Of a DNA stretch of 12,602 bases, positions 5,984 through 12,551 are shown one piece after another. Position 1 is the stretch's first letter. Every line of letters begins with the position of its first letter. The stretch is taken from positions 1 to 12,602 of the forward strand of contig JAISNB010000152.1 of assembly GCA_031276435.1 (NCBI GenBank), written 5' to 3'. The notes beneath the pieces are model-generated. The model was given only the letters and a program-made list of their open reading frames with translations. It ran no database searches and was not told the origin of the DNA. Made by a program: the position numbers and the translations under genes. Origin of the DNA: Burkholderiaceae bacterium. Lineage in GTDB: Bacteria; Pseudomonadota; Gammaproteobacteria; Burkholderiales; Burkholderiaceae_C.

Positions 5984-6103
5984 TATGGATTGCCACGTGC
6001 CCTGCGGGCACTCGCAATGACGAAGAAAAGAGATGCACTTGCAACATTCTTGCGGCTACGTTTCACCCCGTCATTGCGAAAAGCGCAGCGGCGCAGCAAT
6101 CCA
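5984..6103. repeat. Two CATTGCGAG-type repeats in divergent arrangement
   Basis: An inverted copy lies at 5984-6023 (TATGGATTGCC ... CTCGCAATGACG). A direct copy lies at 6069-6103 (CGTCATTGCGA ... GCAATCCA). They are separated by 45 bp of unique sequence. Confidence 0.75.
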
Positions 6104-6179
6104 TACGGCGTTTGCGCAGGGACGCCGTTTTTTCTGGGTACGTGCCCCTAGCCCGCAGGCGGCAAGCGCCCTCTTCTGT

Positions 6180-6204
6180 AGGGGCGGGTTTGAAACCCGC
6201 CCCT
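6180..6204. repeat. Perfect 25-nt palindrome with GGGGCGGGTTT / AAACCCGCCCC arms
   Basis: Eleven-base arms meet at one central G, and an outer A/T pair extends them. It has the look of a common dispersed intergenic hairpin. It stands alone here and has no T-run. Confidence 0.75.
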
Positions 6205-6266
6205 GCGCGGTCGCACGAGAAAAACCAGCGGGCAGGAGGCCCACGCTCCCAGACGCTACCCAGAAT

Positions 6267-6550
6267 ATCCGCCCGCTGCGTAGATACCTATGCCGCCAGC
6301 GGGGGAGAAGCGGATGCGTGGATTGAAACAAAAAAGTGTGCCTCGTCCCATTGAAAAAAGCAAAGGGGCCACCGCGCGTGCCCGGCATTCGGCCAGGACG
6401 GAACAGGTAGGGATACTCTGCCCCCGGCGCGGCGCGCGCGGACCATTGGGCGGATACTCGCGCCTGCTCCCAGGCCCATTGCGAGCGCCCGTGGTGCGGG
6501 CGCCAGAGGGGCTTTTTTTCCTGCCCGTTTCGGGCACGCAGCAAAACACC
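6267..6550 (+). promoter_or_regulatory. Structured leader upstream of the ribB-like gene
   Basis: This gene-free stretch holds three separable hairpins. At 6267-6315, ATCCGC and CCGCTG pair with CAGCGG and GCGGAT across a 7-nt bulge. At 6485-6503, GCGCCCG pairs with CGGGCGC, with seven T at 6513-6519. At 6522-6536, TGCCCG pairs with CGGGCA just before the ATG. The second resembles an attenuator, though nine bases separate arm and T-run. I looked for the conserved FMN riboswitch blocks expected before rib genes and did not find them. No strong Shine-Dalgarno precedes the ATG. Whether this is one transcript leader is inference. Confidence 0.4.
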
Positions 6551-7696
6551 ATGAACGCCCAAACCCCCAATCTGCAACAGCGGCTCATCCCCGCTGGCAT
6601 CTCTTCCATCGAAGACATCGTGGCCGACCTGTCCGTCGGCAAAATGGCCATTCTGGTGGACGAGGAAGGCCGCGAAAACGAAGGCGATCTGCTTTTGGCG
6701 GCTGACCACGTGACCGCGGAAGCCATCAACTTCATGGCCCGCTTCGGGCGCGGCCTGATCTGCCTGACGCTCACGCGCGAGCACTGCGAGCGCCTGCGCC
6801 TGCCGCCCATGGTGGCGCGCAACGGCACGCGCCTGGGCACGGCCTTCACGGTCTCGATCGAGGCCGCCGAAGGCGTGACCACCGGCATTTCCGCCGCCGA
6901 CCGCGCCCGCACCGTGCAAGCGGCTGTCGCGCCCAACGCCAAGGCCGAAGACCTGGTGCAGCCGGGCCACATCTTCCCGCTGCAAGCCGTCGATGGCGGC
7001 GTGCTCATGCGCGCGGGCCACACCGAGGCCGGGTGCGACCTGGCCAGCATGGCCGGGTGCTCGCCTGCCGCCGTGATCTGCGAGATCATGAAAGACGACG
7101 GCACCATGGCCCGCCTGCCCGATCTGCAACTCTTCGCGGCCGGGCACGGCATCCGCATTGGCACCATTGCCGATTTGATCGAATACCGCAGCCGCACCGA
7201 ATCGCTGGTGGAAAAGCTCTCCACCCAGACCATCACCACGCTGTATGGCGATTTTGTGCTGCACACCTTTTGCGACAAGCCCAGCGGCACGCTGCACCTG
7301 GCCCTTGTCAGGGGCCAGTGGCAGCCGGGCGATGCCGTGCCCGTGCGCGTGCACGAACCGCTGTCGCTGCTGGATCTGCTGGCCTGCAACCGCAGAACCC
7401 ACGCCTGGAGCGTGCACGAAAGTCTGGCCTACATCGCCCGGCGCGATCAGGGCGTGGCCGTTTTTCTCAATTGCGGCGAAAGCAGCGCACAATTGCTGGC
7501 GCAAATCGACGGCACGGCGCAAGCCAGCCAGGCGCGCCAGCACAGCCCGCTGGACTTGCGCGCCTACGGCATTGGCGCACAAATCCTGCGCGACTGCGGC
7601 GTGCGACGCATGCTGCTCATGGGCACGCAGCGCCGCCTGCCCAGCATGGCTGGCGGCTACGGCCTGGACGTGGCCGGATACATGGACAAACCCTGA
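6551..7696 (+). CDS. ribB: 3,4-dihydroxy-2-butanone-4-phosphate synthase with degenerate GTP cyclohydrolase II-like domain (RibBX type)
   Basis: A 381-residue protein. The N-terminal domain (about 15-215) converts ribulose 5-phosphate to 3,4-dihydroxy-2-butanone 4-phosphate plus formate, the four-carbon donor for riboflavin. It has DEEGRENEGD (37-46), which binds metal and substrate, and RAGHTEAGCDL (154-164) with the second metal His at H157. The C-terminal part (about 220-378) has the outline of GTP cyclohydrolase II but lacks its HSEC...CDCG zinc cysteines: the corresponding region reads VRVHEPLSLLDLLACNRR and VAVFLNCGE. Cyclohydrolase activity is therefore unlikely, and a separate ribA should exist. 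This matches the RibBX hybrids known from Gram-negative bacteria, where only RibB activity was shown. I chose ATG 6551 because the ORF upstream reads repeat and leader DNA. It is followed 12 bp later by ribH. Confidence 0.9.
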   Translation: MNAQTPNLQQRLIPAGISSIEDIVADLSVGKMAILVDEEGRENEGDLLLAADHVTAEAINFMARFGRGLICLTLTREHCERLRLPPMVARNGTRLGTAFTVSIEAAEGVTTGISAADRARTVQAAVAPNAKAEDLVQPGHIFPLQAVDGGVLMRAGHTEAGCDLASMAGCSPAAVICEIMKDDGTMARLPDLQLFAAGHGIRIGTIADLIEYRSRTESLVEKLSTQTITTLYGDFVLHTFCDKPSGTLHLALVRGQWQPGDAVPVRVHEPLSLLDLLACNRRTHAWSVHESLAYIARRDQGVAVFLNCGESSAQLLAQIDGTAQASQARQHSPLDLRAYGIGAQILRDCGVRRMLLMGTQRRLPSMAGGYGLDVAGYMDKP

Positions 7697-7708
7697 GGAC
7701 AAATATTC

Positions 7709-8173
7709 ATGCGACAAGCAGACAAGGGCAAAACCGCCCCGCTGGACGGACGCGGCCTGCGCATCGGCATTGTGCAAGCGCGCTTCAACGAGGGCGTTAC
7801 CAACGCGCTGCGCGACGCCTGCATGGACGAGCTGGCCGCGCTGGGCGTGGCCACCAGGGACATCACGCTGGTCACCGTGCCGGGCGCGCTTGAGATTCCG
7901 CTGGCGCTGAGCCTGCTGACCGAAAACAGCGATCTGGACGCGCTCATCGCGCTGGGCTGCGTCATCCGCGGCGAAACCTACCACTTCGAGCTGGTCGCCA
8001 ACGAATCGGCCGCCGGTCTCAGCCGCGTCAGCCTGGACGCCGACATGCCCATCGCCAACGCCATTCTCACCACCGAAAACCTGGCCCAGGCCGTCGCGCG
8101 CCAGGGCGACAAAGGGCGCGACGCCGCGCGCGTCGCTGTAGAGATGGCGCGCCTGAGCATCGCCCTGTCATGA
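7709..8173 (+). CDS. ribH: 6,7-dimethyl-8-ribityllumazine synthase
   Basis: A 154-residue lumazine synthase, normal length. It condenses 3,4-dihydroxy-2-butanone 4-phosphate with 5-amino-6-ribitylaminouracil, the penultimate step of riboflavin synthesis, usually as a cytosolic 60-mer or pentamer. Visible motifs are QARFN (23-27), VPGALEIPLAL, and GCVIRGETYHFE with the catalytic His at H92. The C-terminal QAVARQGDKGRDAARVA carries the Arg/Lys phosphate-site residues. GAGGA-like purines (GAGGACAA) lie 9 nt or so before the ATG. Its substrate is the product of the gene just upstream. Its stop overlaps the nusB start (ATGA). Confidence 0.95.
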   Translation: MRQADKGKTAPLDGRGLRIGIVQARFNEGVTNALRDACMDELAALGVATRDITLVTVPGALEIPLALSLLTENSDLDALIALGCVIRGETYHFELVANESAAGLSRVSLDADMPIANAILTTENLAQAVARQGDKGRDAARVAVEMARLSIALS

Positions 8174-8721
8174 GCAAGGCCATGTCCCCGGCGCCCCGCG
8201 CGGGTGGCGGCAAAGCGCCCGCCAGACTGACGGGCGGCACGCGCAAATCGTCCACCAAACCGCCGCGCTCTCGCGCGCGCGAATTCGTGCTGCAAGGGCT
8301 TTACCAGCACCTGGTGGGTGGCAACGACGCCGCCAGCATCGACGCCTTCACGCGCGACTTGCAAGGCTTTGCCAAAGCCGATTCGGCGCACTACGACGCC
8401 GCGCTGCACGGCTGCATCGAACTGGCGGGCGATCTGGACGCGCTCATCGTCCCGCTGCTCGATCGCCCGCTGGCCGAAATCTCACCCGTCGAGCGCGCCT
8501 GCATGTGGATCGGCGCTTACGAATTCCTGCACTGCCCTGATATTCCCTGGCGCGTCGTGCTCAACGAGAGCATCGAACTGGCCAAGGACTTTGGCGGCAC
8601 CGATGGCCACAAATACGTCAACGGCGTACTCAACGGCCTGGCTGCGCAATTGCGCAAGATCGAGGTCGAGGCCGACCGCCGCCAAATGCCCCCGCGCGAG
8701 AAAAAGGCCAAAGCGCAATGA
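8170..8721 (+). CDS. nusB: Transcription antitermination factor NusB
   Basis: A 183-residue NusB, longer than the roughly 140 residues of E. coli. The extra length is a basic, low-complexity N-terminus of about 32 residues and a Lys/Glu-rich tail. The helical core starts SRAREFVLQGLYQHL and ends with the family signature VVLNESIELAKDFGGTDGHK followed by YVNGVLNGLA. NusB with NusE binds boxA RNA and supports antitermination of rRNA operons. The ribH-nusB pairing with ATGA overlap is common in bacteria. Its own stop overlaps the aminotransferase ATG. Confidence 0.93.
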   Translation: MSKAMSPAPRAGGGKAPARLTGGTRKSSTKPPRSRAREFVLQGLYQHLVGGNDAASIDAFTRDLQGFAKADSAHYDAALHGCIELAGDLDALIVPLLDRPLAEISPVERACMWIGAYEFLHCPDIPWRVVLNESIELAKDFGGTDGHKYVNGVLNGLAAQLRKIEVEADRRQMPPREKKAKAQ

Positions 8722-9959
8722 AAATATCGGAGCGCGCGCGGCGCGTCGAACCCTTTTACGTGATGGAGATGGGCAAATCGGCCAGCGCCATCGCGCGCGA
8801 GGTGGCGCAAACCGGCGGCGCGCCCATGATTTACCTGAACATGGGCGAGCCTGATTTCACCGCCCCGCCACTGGTGTGTGAAGCGGCCGCGCGCGCCATC
8901 CGCGACGGCAAAACGCAATACACGCAGTCCACGGGACTGGACGCCTTGCGCGAGCGCATCAGCCACTGGTACGCCACGCGCTTTGGCGTGCGGGTGCCAG
9001 CGCGCCGCATCGTCATCACCGCGGGCGCCTCAGCCGCGCTGCAACTGGCCTGCCTGGTCTTGCTGGACGCTGGCGACGAGGTGCTGATGCCCGACCCGTG
9101 CTACCCCTGCAACCGCCAGTTTGTCAGCAGCGCCGACGCGCGCGCCGTGCTGATAGCGACCACGCCCGAGGCGCGCTTTCAGCTCACGCCCGAGCAAGTG
9201 CAGGCCGCCTGGGGCAGCCGCACGCGCGGCGTGCTGCTGGCATCGCCCTCCAACCCCACCGGTACCTCCATCCACCCCGACGCGCTGCGCCGCATCCACG
9301 CCTTCGTGCGCGCGTGCGGTGGCGTCACCTTGGTCGACGAAATCTATCTGGGCCTGAGCCACGACGCCACCTACGGCCACAGCGCGCTGGCGCTGGACGA
9401 GCAAATCATCAGCATCAACAGCTTTTCCAAATACTTCAGCATGACCGGCTGGCGTTTGGGCTGGCTGGTGGTGCCCGACGCGCTGGTGAGCGTGGTCGAG
9501 CAACTCGCGCAGCACTTGTTCATTTGCCCCAGCACCGTGGCCCAGCACGCGGCGCTGGCCTGCTTCGAGCCGGAAAGCCTGGCCGAATACGAAAAGCGCC
9601 GCGCCCAATTCAAGGCGCGGCGCGACTGGTTTGTGCCGCAACTGGAGCGCCTGGGCCTGCGCGTGCCCGTCATGCCCGACGGCGCTTTCTACGCCTGGGC
9701 CGATTGCGGCGCGGCTTGCCAGCGGCTTTTTGCGAATCGCTCCGAATACAATCGCGGCAGCGTCGGCAATACCGCTGGCGACCATTCTGCGGGGAGTTGG
9801 CAATTGGCACTGGAACTGATGCGGCGCGCGCATCTGGCCGTCACGCCAGGGCGCGACTTTGGCACCGCCCAAACCGAACGCTACGTGCGCTTTTCCACCG
9901 CCAGCGCCATGCCCCAGTTGCAAAGCGCCGTGGCGCGGCTTGCGGCCCTGCTGCCATAA
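8718..9959 (+). CDS. Class I/II PLP-dependent aminotransferase
   Basis: A 413-residue fold-type I aminotransferase of the aspartate/alanine aminotransferase type. Motifs in order are YLNMGEPDF (39-47), QYTQSTGLDALRERI, TAGASAALQLA (PLP phosphate contact), PSNPTGT with the conserved Asn, VDEIYLGL with the Asp that contacts the pyridine nitrogen, NSFSKYFSMTGWRLGW with the Schiff-base Lys at K238, and the C-terminal VRFSTA Arg that binds the substrate carboxylate. The substrate cannot be told from sequence; valine-pyruvate or alanine-type is possible. Between CQRLF and SWQLALELM there is an insertion of about 22 residues (about 338-359) whose codons are more AT-rich than the flanks. ATG 8718 overlaps the nusB stop (ATGA). 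The next gene starts 44 bp on. Confidence 0.88.
   Translation: MKISERARRVEPFYVMEMGKSASAIAREVAQTGGAPMIYLNMGEPDFTAPPLVCEAAARAIRDGKTQYTQSTGLDALRERISHWYATRFGVRVPARRIVITAGASAALQLACLVLLDAGDEVLMPDPCYPCNRQFVSSADARAVLIATTPEARFQLTPEQVQAAWGSRTRGVLLASPSNPTGTSIHPDALRRIHAFVRACGGVTLVDEIYLGLSHDATYGHSALALDEQIISINSFSKYFSMTGWRLGWLVVPDALVSVVEQLAQHLFICPSTVAQHAALACFEPESLAEYEKRRAQFKARRDWFVPQLERLGLRVPVMPDGAFYAWADCGAACQRLFANRSEYNRGSVGNTAGDHSAGSWQLALELMRRAHLAVTPGRDFGTAQTERYVRFSTASAMPQLQSAVARLAALLP
9729..9794 (+). other. Insertion-like segment inside the aminotransferase
   Basis: The 66 bases encode FANRSEYNRGSVGNTAGDHS and two more residues, between the aromatic-rich YAWADCG strand and the helix leading to VTPGRDFG. 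Aminotransferases of this group usually pass between these with only a few residues. Codons such as AAT, TCC, GAA, TCT and CAT cluster here, unlike the G/C-ending codons around it. The length is a multiple of three and the frame is kept. Confidence 0.45.
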
Positions 9960-10003
9960 GGGTGGCGCGCGCGCCCGGGCCGAACGAGAAAATCCAGACG
10001 ACC

Positions 10004-10438
10004 ATGGCCGCCGCCACCACCACCGCGTTTGAATTTCCGATCCGCATCTACTGGGAAGACACCGACGCTGGCGGCATTGTCTACAACGCCAATTACCTCA
10101 AATTCTTCGAGCGCGCGCGCACCGAATGGCTGCGCAGCCTGGGCATCAACCAGGGCGCGCTGCGCGCCGCCCGCGGCGGCATCTTCGTGGTCAGCAGCGC
10201 CAGCCTGCGGTTTTTGCGCCCGGCGCGGCTCGACGACGAACTGATCGCCACCGCCGCGCTGGAAAAAGCCGGATCGGCCATGCTGCAAATCAGCCAGCAG
10301 GTGCTGCGCCGCCAGGGGGCGGACCTTCAGGCGCGCCAAGTGTGCTGCGAGGGCAGCGTGCGCGTGGCCTGGGTCAGCGCGAGCAGCTTCAAACCCGCGC
10401 GCATTCCAGTGGACATCGTTCAACGTCTATCGCCATGA
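10004..10438 (+). CDS. ybgC: Tol-Pal-associated acyl-CoA thioesterase YbgC
   Basis: A 144-residue hotdog-fold thioesterase of the 4HBT group, usually the first gene of the tol-pal operon. The signature is YWEDTDAGGIVYNANYLKFF followed by ERARTEWLR, with the active-site Asp in DTDAGG at about residues 20-22. In E. coli YbgC the residue after GGVVY is His; here it is Asn, and other proteobacterial homologues also vary there. It acts on short- or medium-chain acyl-CoA and is cytosolic, near the inner membrane. I chose ATG 10004. An in-frame GTG further upstream would add a non-conserved leader. Its TGA overlaps the tolQ ATG (ATGA), showing translational coupling. Confidence 0.92.
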   Translation: MAAATTTAFEFPIRIYWEDTDAGGIVYNANYLKFFERARTEWLRSLGINQGALRAARGGIFVVSSASLRFLRPARLDDELIATAALEKAGSAMLQISQQVLRRQGADLQARQVCCEGSVRVAWVSASSFKPARIPVDIVQRLSP

Positions 10439-11139
10439 ATCAGGATCTTTCCATCGTCCAGCTCGTGCTCCAGGCCAGCTTTGTGGTGCAGCTTGTCATG
10501 CTGCTGCTGCTGATCGTCTCGATCGCCAGTTGGGCGGCCATCTTCAGCAAGCTGCGCGCCATCAAGCAAATCAAATCGCTCAACGACGCTTTCGAGCGCG
10601 AGTTCTGGTCGGGCACCAGCCTGAACAACCTCTATGCCGAAGCCATCCGCAACGCCAGCGGCGCAGGCCCCATGGGCCGCATCTTCGCCAGCGGCATGCG
10701 CGAATACCAGAAACTGCGCGAGCGCCGCATCACCGACGCGGGCACCTTGCTCGACGGCGCGCGCCGCGCCATGCGTGCCAGCTTCCAGCGCGAGATGGAT
10801 GTGGCCGAATCCAACCTCTCGTTCCTGGCCTCGGTCGGGTCGGTCAGCCCCTACGTGGGCCTGTTTGGCACCATCTGGGGCATCATGCACGCCTTCACTG
10901 GCCTGGCTGGCCTGCAACAAGTCACGCTGTCCACCGTGGCGCCCGGCATCGCCGAGGCGCTGGTGGCCACCGCCATCGGCCTGTTTGCCGCCATCCCGGC
11001 CGTGCTGGCCTACAACCGCTTCGCGCGCGAAATCGACCGCCTGGCCATCCAGCAAGAAACCTTCATCGAAGAGTTCTCCAACATCCTGCAACGCAACCTG
11101 GGCGTGCAGCCCACGCCCGTTGCCAACCTTTCCCATTGA
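10435..11139 (+). CDS. tolQ: Tol-Pal system inner-membrane proton-channel subunit TolQ
   Basis: A 234-residue MotA/TolQ/ExbB family protein, normal length. It forms the proton-conducting motor with TolR and drives TolA. Three transmembrane segments are visible: about 12-38, about 130-158 (SVSPYVGLFGTIWGIM) and about 163-192 (GIAEALVATAIGLFAAIPAV). A large cytoplasmic domain lies between the first two. The channel threonines of E. coli TolQ (T145, T178) correspond to T146 and T179 here. The ATG overlaps the ybgC stop, and tolR starts 13 bp after the tolQ stop. Confidence 0.96.
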   Translation: MNQDLSIVQLVLQASFVVQLVMLLLLIVSIASWAAIFSKLRAIKQIKSLNDAFEREFWSGTSLNNLYAEAIRNASGAGPMGRIFASGMREYQKLRERRITDAGTLLDGARRAMRASFQREMDVAESNLSFLASVGSVSPYVGLFGTIWGIMHAFTGLAGLQQVTLSTVAPGIAEALVATAIGLFAAIPAVLAYNRFAREIDRLAIQQETFIEEFSNILQRNLGVQPTPVANLSH

Positions 11140-11152
11140 AGGAAAAGCCGCC

Positions 11153-11572
11153 ATGCCTGCCGTTGCATCCCGCGGACGCGGACGCCGCACCATCAGCGAA
11201 ATCAACATGGTGCCCTTCATCGACGTAATGCTGGTGCTGCTCATCATCTTCATGGTGACGGCCACCGTCATCACCCCGGGCGTCATCAACGTGCCGAGCG
11301 CAGGCAAATCCGCGCGCCAGCCCGACGACTACGTAACCGTCGAAATCGACAAGGACGGCAACTACGCCTACAAAGCCAGCAAGAGCGATCCATCCGTCAG
11401 CGCCAGCAGCGAGGCCGATCTGATCCGCAGCGTCCAGCACGCGCTGCGCGCGCGCGGCGACCTGCCGGTGCTGGTGGCTGCCGACCGCGACCTGACCTAT
11501 CAGAGGGTCGTCGCCATCACCAGCAAACTGCACGAGGCGGGCGTGGAGCGCGTCGCCCTGCAAGTCAAATAA
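11153..11572 (+). CDS. tolR: Tol-Pal system protein TolR
   Basis: A 139-residue ExbD/TolR family protein. It has a short basic cytoplasmic N-terminus (RGRGRR), then INMVPFIDVMLVLLIIFMVT with the proton-carrying Asp at D24 inside the single transmembrane helix (about 22-42). A periplasmic domain follows that includes YVTVEIDKDGNYAY and LPVLVAADRDLTYQRVV. The RBS GAAGGAAAAG lies just before the ATG. It partners with TolQ, and the order tolQ-tolR-tolA is standard. Confidence 0.96.
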   Translation: MPAVASRGRGRRTISEINMVPFIDVMLVLLIIFMVTATVITPGVINVPSAGKSARQPDDYVTVEIDKDGNYAYKASKSDPSVSASSEADLIRSVQHALRARGDLPVLVAADRDLTYQRVVAITSKLHEAGVERVALQVK

Positions 11573-11606
11573 AAAAACCGCGCGCGGCAACCCGACACCC
11601 CGAGCC

Positions 11607-12431
11607 ATGCAGCACCACTCCACCCCTGAAGCCCCGGAATTCACGCCGCCGCCGCCCAAGGGCATGTCGCGCGCGCTGATCTGGGCGCTGCTGGTGCACC
11701 TGCTGCTGTTGCTGGCACTGGCCTGGGGACTCAACTGGCGGCACGACGACGGCCAGCAAGGCGCCGTCAACGCCGAGTTGTGGGCGCTCCAGCCCGAGCA
11801 GTCCGCGCCCAAAGCCGCGCCACCACCACCGCCCGAGCGCCAGCCCGAACCCGCGCCGCCCGAGCCGCAAGTCAGGCCGCCCGAGCCACCGCTCCAGGAC
11901 GACGCCCGCATCGCGCTGGAACAGAAAAAACAAAAGGAAGAAGCTGCGCGCAAAGCCGCCGCCGAGAAAAAGGCCGCCGAAGAAGCCGAGGCCCGCCAGC
12001 AGCGCAAGCAGCAGGAAGAGGCCGAGAAGAAAAAGGAGGCCGAACGCAAAAAGGCCGCCGATGCCGCCGCCGCTGAAGCCGCGCGGCGCGAGGCGCTCGA
12101 GCGCATCAACCGCCTGGCCGGGGGCGACGGCAGCGCCGCGCGCAACGCTGGCGGCCCGCCATCGGCGGGCTACGCGGGCAAACTGGCCGCGCGGGTGCGG
12201 CCCAACATCGTTTTCCCGGACGACATCAGCGGCAACCCCGAGGCCGTGGTGGAAGTACGCACCGGTCCCGGCGGCACCATCCTGAGCTGGCGCCTGACCC
12301 GATCGAGCGGCGTGCCCTCCTGGGACGCCGCCGTGCTGCGCGCCATCGAAAAAACCGGAACCCTGCCGCCAGATGTCAATGGCAAAGTGCCAGAGGTCAT
12401 TCCCTTTGGTTTCAGGCCGCGCGACTTCTGA
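11607..12431 (+). CDS. tolA: Tol-Pal system protein TolA
   Basis: A 274-residue TolA/TonB-C-type protein. It has a cytoplasmic, Pro-rich N-terminus and one transmembrane segment at about 22-44, with His at H31 facing TolQ/R as in TonB-like anchors. A Pro-rich periplasmic stretch (about 63-97) is followed by a long Ala/Glu/Lys-rich coiled coil (about 98-170) and a C-terminal domain (about 188-274) with VVEVRTGPGGTILSWRLTRS and SWDAAVLRAIEKTGTLPP. That domain contacts TolB/Pal during outer-membrane constriction. It is complete and somewhat shorter than E. coli TolA because the coil is shorter. It lies 34 bp after tolR. The usual next gene, tolB, is not found. Confidence 0.95.
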   Translation: MQHHSTPEAPEFTPPPPKGMSRALIWALLVHLLLLLALAWGLNWRHDDGQQGAVNAELWALQPEQSAPKAAPPPPPERQPEPAPPEPQVRPPEPPLQDDARIALEQKKQKEEAARKAAAEKKAAEEAEARQQRKQQEEAEKKKEAERKKAADAAAAEAARREALERINRLAGGDGSAARNAGGPPSAGYAGKLAARVRPNIVFPDDISGNPEAVVEVRTGPGGTILSWRLTRSSGVPSWDAAVLRAIEKTGTLPPDVNGKVPEVIPFGFRPRDF

Positions 12432-12471
12432 TCCGCGGGCAAGCCAACGCGCGCGGCGCGCAGCGCCTTCC

Positions 12472-12486
12472 ATTCTTTACCCTCGC
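12472..12486. repeat. Cut-off copy of the intergenic repeat after tolA
   Basis: ATTCTTTACCCTC is identical to 5477-5489, and TTTACCCTCGC matches the lead-in of the composite repeats at 2139 and 5914. In those copies a C-run/G-run hairpin follows; here it is missing and the sequence changes at once to TTAGAATC. The copy therefore seems truncated at 12486/12487. Confidence 0.5.
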
Positions 12487-12515
12487 TTAGAATCTATCCG
12501 TAAATAGGTATACTG

Positions 12516-12551
12516 ACGCTCCGAGCCGCATCCAGTGCGGCGTTGGAGCGT
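12516..12551 (+). other. 13-bp hairpin over the start of the transposase-like ORF
   Basis: ACGCTCC (12516-12522) pairs with GGAGCGT (12545-12551). Inside it, GCCGCA (12525-12530) pairs with TGCGGC (12536-12541) around the loop TCCAG. The 3' arm covers the candidate TTG start at 12543. Such a structure could hold back translation from outside transcripts, a known strategy of insertion sequences. That role here is inference. Confidence 0.6.

Noticed and set aside
5499..6326. Open frames across repeat island 2
   Set aside because: Their translations consist of repeat motifs (for example from CTCGCAATGACG), in overlapping frames on both strands, with no recognisable domain.
6290..6360. CRISPR array suggested by GGATTGAAAC
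   Set aside because: Only one repeat-like end is present, with no repeated unit or regular spacers and no cas genes in the window.
6150..6550. FMN riboswitch before the ribB-like gene
   Set aside because: I searched by eye for the conserved blocks (AGGG..GGTGAAATTCCC, ACCGGCGGT, AGCCCGCGA, GCCGAC) and found none in order.
6071..7984. A 637-codon minus-strand frame opposite ribB and ribH
   Set aside because: It is His/Gly/Ala/Gln-rich with no motif and lies wholly opposite well-supported genes and repeat DNA.
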